Under the pieces are notes generated by a model, which made no database searches, was not told the origin of the DNA, and saw nothing but the letters and a program-made list of their open reading frames with translations. From assembly GCA_037447655.1 (NCBI GenBank), contig JBBHKE010003072.1, positions 56,824-120,823 on the forward strand: a stretch of DNA of 64,000 nt, given 5' to 3'. The stretch is from Zygnema cylindricum. Taxonomy: Eukaryota > Streptophyta > Zygnematophyceae > Zygnematales > Zygnemataceae. Position numbers and translations under genes: made by a program. Shown one piece after another: positions 33,135 through 43,742 of this stretch (positions are counted from its first letter, which is position 1; each line of letters opens with the position of its first letter).

Positions 33135-34866
33135 TCTCACCATAGAGAAGAGTGTGAGATCACGAACAAATTTCCAGTGGAAAAATTTCTGACAAAATTT
33201 GCCCAGTTATGCTCTCACTGAGTCTGTTTATTACTTTATTTATAGCTAAATGGGACAGGAAATTCAACATCTATATTTCAAACTTGGTTCATGTTAAACT
33301 CTTAACTGTCGAATAGAAAAGTTGAGAACTGTCCTCCTAATTTAAGAAAAATCTTGAAGTTTTATGTCACAACTGTTATGTGCATACACACATAACAAAT
33401 TAGGGTTAGGGTTTTCCTTGGCAAGACATATAGTGATATTAACATAAAGACAGCCTCGAACATGTTCCGACATTATTTTAAATCTTATTTTATTTTAAAT
33501 CTTATTTTATTTTAAAACTTATTTTGAGATTAGGCACATCTTGGATACATTTGTTTCTACTTAGACTACAATGGGACAAGTGCCAGACCTCCATAGTTGG
33601 TTATTTCTTTAGGGATTTTAGGGTTTTTTAGCCAGACCTCCATAGATTTCATGTTGCTGATGTCATCAAAAATCAAAAGTGTCTGTCCTTCCCCTTTGGA
33701 AACCACTCTTAATCGGAGCCAAAGAGAGTAATTTCTGTCTTTTCTGGAATGCCATCGCCACTCGCCCAATGGCTGTCCAATGCAGTTGCCACGTGTCATC
33801 ATTATGTCACAGGTTTTCTGCATCCCACTCAGGACAAGACGACAGCTGTCAGGACAGGAAAGTGTCATGCAGAATTGAAGTATGGAAGTATGGGACCAAT
33901 ATAATATATGGCTATGTTTGTTAAAATGTTGCTCTAAGTGAAGTTGAGGTGCTTAATATGATATAAGATAAGTGGAAATGAGATTCACATTTTCGCACCT
34001 GGAAATCCTGTAAATCATTCGACTCCACAAAGTTTTCCAGTCGACAGCCGACAATCTGAGGGTTCCCCAACATGTGACATAACGCCTGACTGATTCCACA
34101 TGCAATATGAAAAACAACAGTTGTGAGAAATACAAGCATACTGTTAATCATATAGACACATGGGCATAAAACCAAAAACCTTCGTACTTTTTTTATTTTT
34201 AACTCTTCTCTGAGTGAAATAATGGTCTAAAACGTTGCAATGGACACTTGGAGTGGAATCAAGAAATCCAAGTTTTGAGATAACCTCTTAAATGCGGTGA
34301 TATTGGTGGAGTCAACCACAAATGATCTAAGTTCCACAAAAACAAAAACTAGGTTGAAAGGAAAGTGAAACTCACATCTACAGAGATGTCAGAGTGTTGA
34401 AAAGTTTACAAACGATTTAACTCAATTTAAAGTTTGACGTGGTTCAAGTTGACGACTAACCTTGATCGAGTAAGCAAACTACTCTTTAAAACTTTTGCGT
34501 TTAATTATGATGCAAAATCACAATTTTCAACGTGCAATATTTCAGATGAAAATTCATTATTAGTGAGACAGAAAGTGTCAAAAAAATGTTTAAATATCGA
34601 TACAAAGTTTAATTTATAATAATAATTATTCAGTTAGAAATATTATTAAATTATATTTTCTTCTCCAAATCTACCTGTTCATCAGATAGTAATTCCAGAC
34701 CATTCTAACACTGAAATATCAAACATATAATGTTGGATGTCCTGTCCACTTGCCATTGTCAAATATACTTCAACATCATGAAGGTTGACAGTCCATGGAA
34801 AAAAAATATTGGCTCATGGACGGGATGACCTTAATGAGACTTGTAGGCTAAAATAACAAGTACACA
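33135..34866. other. Unidentified insert within copia 2
   Basis: About 1.7 kb with no similarity I recognise. It includes a G-box-like GCCACGTGTCATC at about 33788. A minus-strand stretch at about 34013-34120 reads CGISQALCHMLGNPQIVGC and then RLENFVESNDLQDFQ, followed by a GTGCGA donor-like site; this could be an orphan exon of unknown identity. The border of the insert with copia 2 is not resolved. Confidence 0.35.
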
Positions 34867-35190
34867 TAGCGGGTTCAGCGTTTAATGTCAAATACACATG
34901 TCCAATGTCCATATCCAATATTTAATGTTCACTCCCAACGCCTAGTGTTTATTGTCCAATTTTGAATGTCCAATGTCCAATGTCCAATGTCCAATGTCTA
35001 ATGCCTAATGTCTAATGGCAGTGTCTAGTGTCCAATGTCCAATGTTCAATGTCCAGTGTCAAGTGCACAATAACCAATGTCCAATGCCCAATGTCCAATG
35101 TCCAATGTACAGTGTTTGACGTTCATTTTTCAATGTCTCGTGTTTACTGTTCCACCTCGAAGGTCCAATGTCCACAATCCGATGCCCAGC
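34867..35190. repeat. Heptamer minisatellite TGTCCAA within copia 2
   Basis: Degenerate tandem TGTCCAA units, cleanest at 34970-35050 and 35075-35110. It begins exactly where the copia 2 pre-integrase reading stops. Confidence 0.85.
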
Positions 35191-36656
35191 TTTCTATATT
35201 TCCTACTTTCATAGTTCACATGGCCTAATCTTTTATGCCACAGCTCATCTGAGGATAATGCACCGGAATACAAAACATCATTTTCTTTATTATCGGGCAT
35301 ATCCATTCGATACATTTTGCTGGCATCTCTTGTTCATGTTACTGCAATTTTCCCATTTTTGCTAACGACCTGCCTGGCATGTTTCAGATTGACCTCAAAC
35401 CCTTTACTTTCTACCAAATAAGTTGAAAACAAAATTCTCTTAAAATATGGGACATAGAGAACATTATGAAGAGTTCTCTCAATTGCCTTGCCCTCTATAT
35501 CAACTAGCAAGGAGACATCACCTACAGCCTGCGTTTGCACACTCATTCCACATGCATAGTAGATATTTATTTATGGTGTTGATTTCAGATTTTTGAAAAG
35601 TGCCTTGTTCCAGCACATGTGGGCCGACGCTCCCATGTCCATTATCCATCCATTGTCTTTCGCGCCCTCCATCGCTGCCACCATAGCAAATAGATCATCA
35701 TCCTCCTTGCTTGAGAGTGAAAGAGACTTGTTCTGATGAGCTGAAGACGTCGAAAAGAGCGCATTTCCTCGTTGTGAAGATCTCGTGAAGCCCTGATGAA
35801 ATTGGCTCTGTTGCCATCAAGGCCTATACAGACCTATTTCATTATCTTTTTTAATCTTAAGACATAACTTATATCCATTACCTTTTTCATTAGAATAAAA
35901 AATAGCATTGAAGGATTGTCTATTTCCTCTTTGATTAAACTATCTAAACTGATTCTGATTTTGAGTAAACTGATTTCTCTGCTGATTAATGTGACATTTT
36001 TTGTCAAATTCTGTGCTAAATGCCTCTACTTGTTTTTCACCATTAAAAATCTTAGAATCTGCCCCCTCTTCTAATATCAAATTGATAGCTAACTGTAGTG
36101 TCCAGCTAGCTTTATCTTTCGGTTTCAGCCTATCAGACGTTGCTGTCATAGTATTACGAAGACCTCTCATTAGCAAAGCCACTTGCTGAAACTGTGGAAA
36201 AGATCCACCTGCACAAGCATGAGAATCTATTAGTATTCAAAATTTGTTACAATATTTTGCCATTGTGCCACTCGTGTATTTGTAGTCCCAAATCCGTCCA
36301 GCCACATATAGTTATTTCTGAACATTAGCCTTTTCAAAATCATCCTTGAGAGATTTCCAGATATCGATCGCCTTTTTCATTTTTATCCGTGACATAGCCA
36401 ATTCTTGTGAAATACAGAATTTCAAAATTGATCGAGCTTGCGAATTTTTCTTTGACCAAGACTGATCCAATTCCGCCAGTGAACCATCCAAAATATCCAA
36501 AAGATTAACATTTTCGAAGTGTGTTTCCACCATATCTGCCCAATACGCGTATTTTTCTCCCGAGAAAATAGGAATTCTTGATGACAGGCCCATAACCTGT
36601 TGTTCTACGACCATTAGAGCAGGTGGAGCATCAGCGGTAGTTGTGGAAGTATACAT

Positions 36657-37689
36657 AATCTAACTCACAGAAACTTATCAAGAATCCTATCAAACAACTG
36701 TTTTCTACAGCACACCAAATCTGATACAATCAACCAAACTACTTCAAACTATACTACAGTATATAATATCACAAAGACTGACAACTCCCAAAGTTTTAGC
36801 TCAATTGATCCAACATACACCAAGATATGCAACTCTGAAGTTTTCCAAAAAACAGTATGCAGATTACACAGTCTGGAAGTCTGGATACATAAAATGTTCT
36901 ACGTCCTAAGTCTTATACTCTTCACTCAGTTTTCCTACTGCATAGTGTTGTACCGCCGATACAAGGGTTCCTAAAAGATACGTCTAAAAGAACTAAAATG
37001 CCACTAAGGTCTAAGTGCTCCTAATCACACTAAAACTACTCTATCACTATACAATCAATATTACTGAGAATCCTATACAGGTGATTTGTTCAAATACGTG
37101 TCGCCTGGCTTAGTGACAATTGTCTGGGTACGTCCATCCGGCTGTTGAGTCACTTAAATATTCTCTTATGAATCTCGTCCGTTGACTTGATTCATATCAA
37201 CCGTATCAGCGCAGTCTGATTCCTGATCACATTCAAATATCTGCAGCTTTGTAGCAGCTACGTTGTCCCATACCAAAAACCGCCGCAGCTGCGTTTGTCT
37301 TGTTACGTAGCAACTGCGTTGTCTTATACCAAAATATTTGCAGTTGCGTTTTGTCCTATTGCGTCGCAGGCTGCGTTCGTCCGTACAGACCATATCAAAA
37401 ATAACCGCAGCTGCGCTTGTTCCATCTGCGTTGCAGCTGCGTTGCCGGTACCATTCAAACACATGCACTGTGCTTCAACGCGTGTCCCTATAGATATATT
37501 TTTCCGCCGTCCTATAACTTTGCTGAGACTTTAAGCTTTCTAAAAACAACATTCCGGCACCTATTCTTTCTTGTATGGCACATTCATGTGATTGGTCCGT
37601 ACCTTAGTTGGTTCCGTGTTGACAATAATTTAACCGGTCAACACGAAACAACGACAATTGAATTTCAACGGTCTACAAAGATTAAATTC
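36657..37689. other. Copia 2 leader and spacer
   Basis: Upstream of copia 2 gag with no coding frame. A 5' LTR is expected here, but I could not pair it with a 3' copy. The part at 37215-37465 is a degenerate tandem repeat. Confidence 0.45.
37215..37465. repeat. Degenerate GCAGCTGCGTT tandem repeat
   Basis: Roughly four units of about 60 bp, each with GCAGCTGCGTT-like and CATACCAAAAA-like segments alternating. Units are strongly diverged. Confidence 0.6.
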
Positions 37690-38325
37690 GGCGTGCCAAA
37701 ATGACACGTGGCATCATCCTTTAGGACGTGGAGAAGAAAGTGACAGAATGGCGACGACTTATTCGCCACGTGGTATTCCGAGAGTGGTGCTGTTTAATTC
37801 CGTACATAAAGTACGGCGGCTACCGTACTTTGAATGTACATTATGTAGTGTGCAATAATCTGATTGGTCTATAGGGGCTATGAGAGGTTTTGGGACTTAG
37901 AACCTTTTTTGGTAGGTAGCCGTCTCTCTTTGAGAGCACCCTTGAATAAAAAAACTCACTTTGAGCATCCATAACTATCAATGCAGGTTACCAATTTTAG
38001 TGATTCTTTTTGCTGCAAACTCACTGGAGTCCAGGCTACAAAAGTGTGTAGTCGGTCGGAGCTTTTGCTTGCCACGGTGGCAGCATTTCTAAGAGAAAGT
38101 CAAAGTGGGGAATACTGTCTAAAACACATGTTCAAGCTTTGCATTCTGTGGTGAAATTGAGCACACAGAAAGTCTTCTTTCACAGGGGTGAAGTTCTATT
38201 GGGGTTCTCACTATCAGGGTGTTAGTCATTTGGGTTTATATTAACTTGGATTCGGCACTATGTAGATAAGCTTGTTTGGATCTGCGATTTCTGTGGGGAA
38301 ATGGAACCCATAGAATTTAGTCTGT
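37690..38325 (+). mobile_element. Copia LTR/leader fragment (copia 3 family), + strand
   Basis: Matches 21500-22300 read on the other strand: GATTCTTTTTGCTGCAAACT, AGAAAGTCAAAGTGGGGAAT and GGAACCCATAGAATT in the same order. It starts with GACACGTGGCATC (37702). It stops at the gag start codon region (38325), where copia 3 reads on into gag, so no gag follows here. Confidence 0.75.
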
Positions 38326-38751
38326 GTACGTGAATTCGGCTACTTTTTGAGCGATGGGAGTCAGGCCTAGAAGTCTCTTTGGTTGGGGTCGGGGTGGTGG
38401 GATATGCGAGGTTCGAGTGGATGCTGAGGAGTTTTGTATGTGCATCAGCATGTCGATGAATTCATGAAGGGAGAATGCACCCTTACTATCATTATAAAAC
38501 CCATAGCTCCACAAGAGCCTCTGACTAGCACCAAAATAATTAATCCTATCTCCATTTTAATCTTGGCTTGTCTCCCTCTCTATCTGTGCTATCATTTCCC
38601 ACCCAGCAGGAACTCGAACAACCCTCGGCAAAACAAACAACATTCCCCTTCCCGTTCCATCAAGAACTCCATTGCATTTGCAATAAATTCCTTTGCATAA
38701 ACACCACTCTGAGGAAGATTGTCGTCTTCTTTGGCCGCATGCTCAGGTAAA

Positions 38752-39135
38752 AAACATTTGGAAGCACTATATGTGGCTGGCCTATATAATACGCGTACTC
38801 TACGATATACTCTGCGTACAGTATGGGTTGTCAGCATATAGCGTTTCCAATTGCTTTCACATATTAGAAGTATGGTTCAAAACTTCAAACTTCTATTGCA
38901 ACTTAAAATTTTAAAGCTTCCGAAACAGAAATTGTAAGCGGTTACGGAATAACCACATAGGTATAATTTCGGTCGTCGAAGTTCTTATATAGGCCAAACT
39001 CAACATGTATTCTTTTGCATAAAAACATTATTTCATTTGATACACCTTTATGTTTCTTTACTTATTATTTTCTACAACAGAGTATTCTTTTTGCGGTATT
39101 TGCTCCATACACTACTTTTTGCTTTATTAGTTTAC
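38752..39135 (+). repeat. Dispersed repeat, partner of 42903-43290
   Basis: About 385 bp matching 42903-43290 in the same orientation at 85-90 percent by eye, including GCTTCCGAAACAGAAATTGT and TTTTTGCTTTATTAGTTTAC. The first 125 bp are the palindromic MITE described at 42884. Confidence 0.8.
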
Positions 39136-40107
39136 TAGTGTTGTGTATCGGTAAAAAAATTTATCGCGATAACACTGATACCAACAGGTATCGATCATTG
39201 AACAATCAGATGTCCCGATATATTGGTCTGAGACCACCAAATTCCATATCGGTGATAACTTACAAAAAAAATTGTATGCATACAATAGTACTTTATAACA
39301 CACAGTATTATATTATTGACTTTATACAGTGTGGCATGCCACGTATAAGAATCTGTTCCGTCTCTGTTTAATTGCGATTTATTATGGACAACGTAGCACA
39401 TAAACGTTGGCTGGTTAACTGAACATAAATTTTACGACAACTTACGGAATTGGACCGACAAATTGGTGAACATGGAACGGTAAAAGGAGGGCGGACACAA
39501 AGTACAACGGACGCAAAATAACATTATGCGCGCCGCCGGAATCGAACGGACAACTTGGAATGAGAAAATACGAGCGGACGGCCAGAGTGAGCGCCGGCAT
39601 CCCGTAATGGCTCTATCTCGGAATGGCTCTTTTGGCAGCTTATGCCAGAAAAACCAGTTGATTGACACGTGGCAGGTCCCTAGTGGATCCCAAAGAAGAA
39701 AAGGACAAAGCCATGGCGTCGGATGTGAAAGGTACATCGTTTTTACTAGATCCCTACCCAAACCGTACAGATCTCATGGCGGCTATTGTACTTTCTGTGC
39801 TTGTACAACTGTAGAATACAGTGACCTGATTGGTAGACACCTCAAAAGATAGGGGTTGTGAGTAGGGCGCGTCCAGGGAATAAGACGTACAGTTGAGTGT
39901 GCAAGCCGTACATTTATCTGTACGGTCCGTACAGATATCGCCGATAGTTATCGATATCGGTGTTATCGCCGATAATAACCGATAAATATCGGTTATTTAT
40001 TGGTGATAACACTGATAGCGATATATCGTACCAATATATCGATTATCGGCTACCAGAGAAAAGGCCCATATCGGTTATCGGCAAATCCTTACCGATACAC
40101 AACATTA
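39136..40107. mobile_element. hAT-like element with 19-bp TIRs and 8-bp TSD
   Basis: Left end TAGTGTTGTGTATCGGTAA (39136-39154). Right end TTACCGATACACAACATTA (40089-40107), an inverted copy with one mismatch. Flanks TAGTTTAC (39128-39135) and AAGTTTAC (40108-40115) form an 8-bp target duplication differing at the first base. Eight-base duplications and YAGTG-type tips are hallmarks of hAT elements. The 972-bp interior is rich in TATCGG/CCGATA palindromes at both ends and encodes no transposase. A rearranged second copy lies inverted at 61811-62178. Confidence 0.8.
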
Positions 40108-40302
40108 AAGTTTACAATTTATAAACGTCGTCGCTGTTTTTCTCCGAGTGTGTTTTCTGACCATAGATGTTTCATTCGTTAAAATTTTGAAAATTTTACT
40201 ATTATGCATTATTTTTTGGGTTTTTTCAACTTTTCGTAAATTTCGTAGACTTTTCCTGTACGGAAAATATGTAAGGATGTGATGCACGGAATTTTCAAAA
40301 AA

Positions 40303-40960
40303 AAAAATTAAAGTACAGCGGAATAGCTTTTAGATTAAGAGTCCGATACACGTTCCCATGAGCCGCGACACCCTGTGTTCACATTTTCGACGCCTGAACA
40401 TCTGAGAACAGTTTCTCGCGATTTTTCCTCGTCTTTATGACTTGGAATGAAATCTTCGTACGATTTTCCGTGCAACGCACTCAATTTCCACTGTCGGCGC
40501 CTTTATCTGACACTTATGCTTTACATAATAATTACAAGATTTAGTACGGACTGACAACATAAGTACGGATGCAATGCAAGGAATTTTCAAAAAAAAAAAA
40601 TAAGTACAACGTGAATCGCTATTAGAGTTAAGAAACCAATACGCATTCCCATGATTTTAGGGTTAGCCGCGATAGCCTGTGTTCACATTTTCGACGCCTG
40701 AACATGTGAGAACAGGTTCTCGCTATTTTCCCTCGTCTTTATTACTTGGAATGAAATCTGCGTACGATTTTCCGTGAAACGCACTCAATTTCCACTGTCG
40801 ACGCATTTATTTGACACTTAATTTGTACGTCTGTACAAAATATATTTAAAGATTTAGTACGGACTGACACATTTCGTATGCTACACTATTTAAAAACTTT
40901 TGAAATTTGTAACTAACACTATTTTAACAGTACCAATACTAACGCAAAAAAAAATAGCGA
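40303..40960 (+). mobile_element. Dispersed repeat (as at 591), partly tandem
   Basis: Two direct copies, about 40303-40560 and 40604-40870, share GTGTTCACATTTTCGACGCC, CTCGTCTTTATGACTTGGAA and CGCACTCAATTTCCACTGTC. The second continues to the tail seen at 1010-1155. The left tip of the second copy is GTACAACGTGAATCGCTATT. Confidence 0.7.
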
Positions 40961-42412
40961 GTATTCTCCCTCGTGCTAAAACTTTCCAACTCGTGTGACA
41001 CCTGCGTGAACATTTTTCATTTGCTGTCAGGATGAAAAATTAATTAGAATAAATTTGTGAGATGATTTCTGAAAAAGATTTTTCCTAGCCGTTGGTCGAA
41101 AATTTGAAACCGCCAAAATGAGATTTTCTCGTTGGAGACTGAATTTGTAGTAAAACGACAAAAAAAATTCGGTAGTTTAATACATGAGCACATACCCTAA
41201 GTTGTAGTATTATTTCTGATTAAATGTTTCGATTTTTTATTTTATAAAAAGTCAAATCCGGTCAACGCATTTTAAAAAATGTGAAATTTTGAATAATGCG
41301 CATATGCATTCTTTTTCAAAATACTTTACCGTGCGCATAGTACGAATGAAACATCTATGTTTCTGACCCAAAAGTCCATAACAGGGTTTTAAAAAAACTA
41401 TGGTCCAATGAATGCCAGCCGTTTGCGTACATGTGGACATCGCGGTGGAGGAAATTATCGTGTACGAATCTACGACTTTCTTCACAATTCGGTAAAATGA
41501 CACCAATACACGACTCTGCAGTACTAAAAATGTATCTTGCCAGGTCGCGACCTCATGTTTTTTTCCCTAGATTTCAGGTTTGAATGGATGACGTCCTGTA
41601 CATCATCACAACATGTGAATCCATACTATCACATGCATTACATGCGAAGTCTACTAGAAACCGTGCGAAAAAATAAGATGTAGATTCAAATTCGCGTAAC
41701 ACGTGGGAAGAGCAGTTTCCGGTCGTCTATCGTCAACCGCTTGCAATCTCGTCGCGAGCTGGAGTTGCCGGCAACTGACAAACCGACACACTGGATTGAC
41801 CGGGCGTGCAAGTCTTTTTCGGCCCATGCATGCATGTACTCATGTACTATTTTACGTATTTTTGATCGAAACCCTAAGCGGCGACAAAATGTAATCATAC
41901 CAAATTGGCCGCGAAACTCTTGGTAACGCTTCATAACCTTTGTACGGACTACGTTTCAAAATCTGTAGGTTCAATTATTCCGTGCGTCTACAAACCGACA
42001 AATAAAGGCAGATTAGGGTTGGGCTCCATTAGGCCAGAATAAAGTAGAAAACCCTGTTGCAGTGTTTTGGCTCAAAAGTCGCAATTTTTTAGGGATGACG
42101 CAAAATATGTGCCAGCCGTTTGCGTACATGTGAACATCGCGGTGGAGAAAATTATCGTGTTACGAATCTACGACTTTCTTCACGATTCTCTGCCGTACAA
42201 TCATGAATCATGATGTACGGTAAAGCTGTTGACCTGTTGATTCTGGCTTTAGAAGATCTTGGAAATTAAATCTACTTCAGAAGATCGTATAATGAAGATT
42301 GCAACAGAGGACAGTACAGTACAGTACATTAGTGTACTGTAAAGTACTGTACTGTACAGTACAGTATCCAAGAGGACAAGCACTGCAGCTGGTTCGCCTT
42401 GGGCTGGCTCAA
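40961..42412. other. Spacer with an internal direct repeat, no gene seen
   Basis: A segment of about 85 bp (41407-41495, GCCAGCCGTTTGCGTACATG onward) is repeated at 42110-42190. At 42307-42364 there is a GTACAGTACAGTAC-rich palindromic run. No coding signal. Confidence 0.55.
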
Positions 42413-42874
42413 ACCATAGTTCAAAAGTAGGTGAAAGTACACCCATAAAATATGTCTATTGTACTCAAAAAATACAATATACCCTGAAGACCCATATTGT
42501 ATTGGCCGCAAAATGAAATAAAATAGTAACAGGGTTGAGTTGCACATGGATCGATAGAGAATTAAACGTCATGTCTAAATTTGAAAAAAAAAACGGACAA
42601 AAAAATCTTTTTCTGTGAGTTTTTAGCGACCTTTTATTTAAGCCGTCAGATTCTGACGATCGGACGGTCGCTGGTCAAAGTAGCGATCTAAGAAGATCAC
42701 ATGAAAAGCCTATAACACAACTTACGATAGGACTATCGTCAGATTTGGACGATCGGACGGTCGCTGATCAAAGTAGCGACTTAAGACGATCACATGAAAA
42801 GCCCATAACACAACTTACGATGAAGGCGCCGACAAAAGACCTACAATAGAAACGCCTTCTTTTGAACTATGGTT
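42413..42874. mobile_element. TIR element, CCATAGTTCAAA family, copy 1
   Basis: Left ACCATAGTTCAAAAGTAGG and right CCTTCTTTTGAACTATGGT are inverted. It contains two copies of a segment with GACGATCGGACGGTCGCTG. Related copies: 61139-61790 and a truncated end at 62180-62291. No coding capacity. Confidence 0.75.
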
Positions 42875-42883
42875 CAAACCATC

Positions 42884-43037
42884 AGACCTAAGTTCAAATG
42901 CGCGAAAACAATTGGAAGCGCTACAGTATATGTGACTGGCACATATAATACGCGTACTGTACGATATAATCTGCGTACAGTATGAGATGTCAGCATATGT
43001 CGTTTCCAATTGATTTCGCACGTTTGAAATATGGTTC
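42884..43037. mobile_element. Palindromic MITE (AATTGG/CCAATT arms)
   Basis: Left AGTTCAAATGCGCGAAAACA then ATTGGAA, right TTCCAAT then TGATTTCGCACGTTTGAAAT. A GTACTGTACGATATAATC centre lies between. Homologs at 38756-38878 (partial) and 57346-57478. Its tips resemble those of the CCATAGTTCAAA family. Confidence 0.7.
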
Positions 43038-43290
43038 AAAGCTTCAAACTTTTATTGCAACTTAAAATTTTAAAGCTTCCGAAACTGAAATTGTAAGCGG
43101 TTACGGAATAACTGCATAGGTATAATTTCTGTCGTCGAAGTCCTTATAAATGCCAGACTCAGCATGTATTTCTTTACGTAAAACATTCTTTCATTTGATA
43201 TATTTTTCTGTTTTTTTACTAAATATTTCCTACAACAAAGTATATTTTTTGCGGTATGTGCTCCGTGCACTATTTTTTGCTTTATAAGTT
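42903..43290 (+). repeat. Dispersed repeat, partner of 38752-39135
   Basis: See 38752. This copy ends at ATAAGTTTAC (43281-43290). The sequence beyond differs from that beyond the hAT element at 40116, so the repeat may end at this point in both copies. Confidence 0.75.
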
Positions 43291-43595
43291 TACACTTTTT
43301 CTCATGTTTCGGATTCTTGATCTAATGCATCACAAATGCACGAAAAATTTCGGTGTGAAAGTGAAATGAACATTCAACTATAAGATATGTTTGATATGTT
43401 TGATATGTTTAATATGTTTAATATGTTCGATGAAGGATATTGCAATAGTGAAATGTAAACGCATTGCTGAATTTAGGGCATTCATCTTGATAATGTATGA
43501 AACATGTTACTGTGGACTTTGGCCTTTGATTGTAGGAGGAACTTCAACACTCTCAGGAATTTCTTTATTGTGTTTTCTTTATTTTGATTCTGGTC

Positions 43596-43742
43596 ATTAA
43601 GGCATAAAGAAAGTAGAAGAGAGGAAATGTAGTTTTGTTTCTCCCTTATGGTTTCTGCTAATCTGCATTGATCGAATCTCTACACTAATCAAGTAATAAC
43701 AATTTTTCGGTTTGTTTTTGTCCTCACAAAATAGTAGGTCCA
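43596..43742 (+). promoter_or_regulatory. Conserved 5' flank of GT90 copy B
   Basis: Phrases TTAAGGCATAAAGAA, AGAAGAGAGGAAA, TTTTGTTTCTCCCTTATG and TTTTGTCCTCACAAAAT are shared with the flank of copy A in the same order and spacing. The immediate 5' region was copied together with the gene. Confidence 0.5.

Larger units (their letters stand above)
30230..36656 (-). pseudogene. Ty1/copia polyprotein relic (copia 2), interrupted by other insertions
   Basis: Minus-strand order: gag starts near 36656 (VMGLSSRIPIFSGEKYAYW) and continues to 35940. The protease site near 35630 reads IMDMGASAHMCW (DMG for DSG). The pre-integrase region has ELWHKRLGHVNY at about 35230-35260. An interruption of about 2.1 kb follows (33130-35215). 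The integrase tail reads EGISHKLIVPYLLEQNGVSQ and KPDVSHFKVFGSKCL (33000-32504). Reverse transcriptase runs from AISNKWVFKVKLNPHNTIE (32100) to VYVDDLLLV at about 31600-31630. RNase H is split by a solo LTR and resumes at 30565, with WSSKIQKVTAQSTMELENMA and LKELLWVKSMLQELG-stop-MQVP. A 34-bp tandem duplication lies at 30240-30308. Many stops; inactive. The family is distinct from copia 1. Confidence 0.88.

Noticed and set aside
39432-39852. Overlapping plus and minus frames of about 110 codons
   Set aside because: They lie inside the hAT-like element, have no recognisable domain, and the related copy at 61.8 kb does not preserve them.
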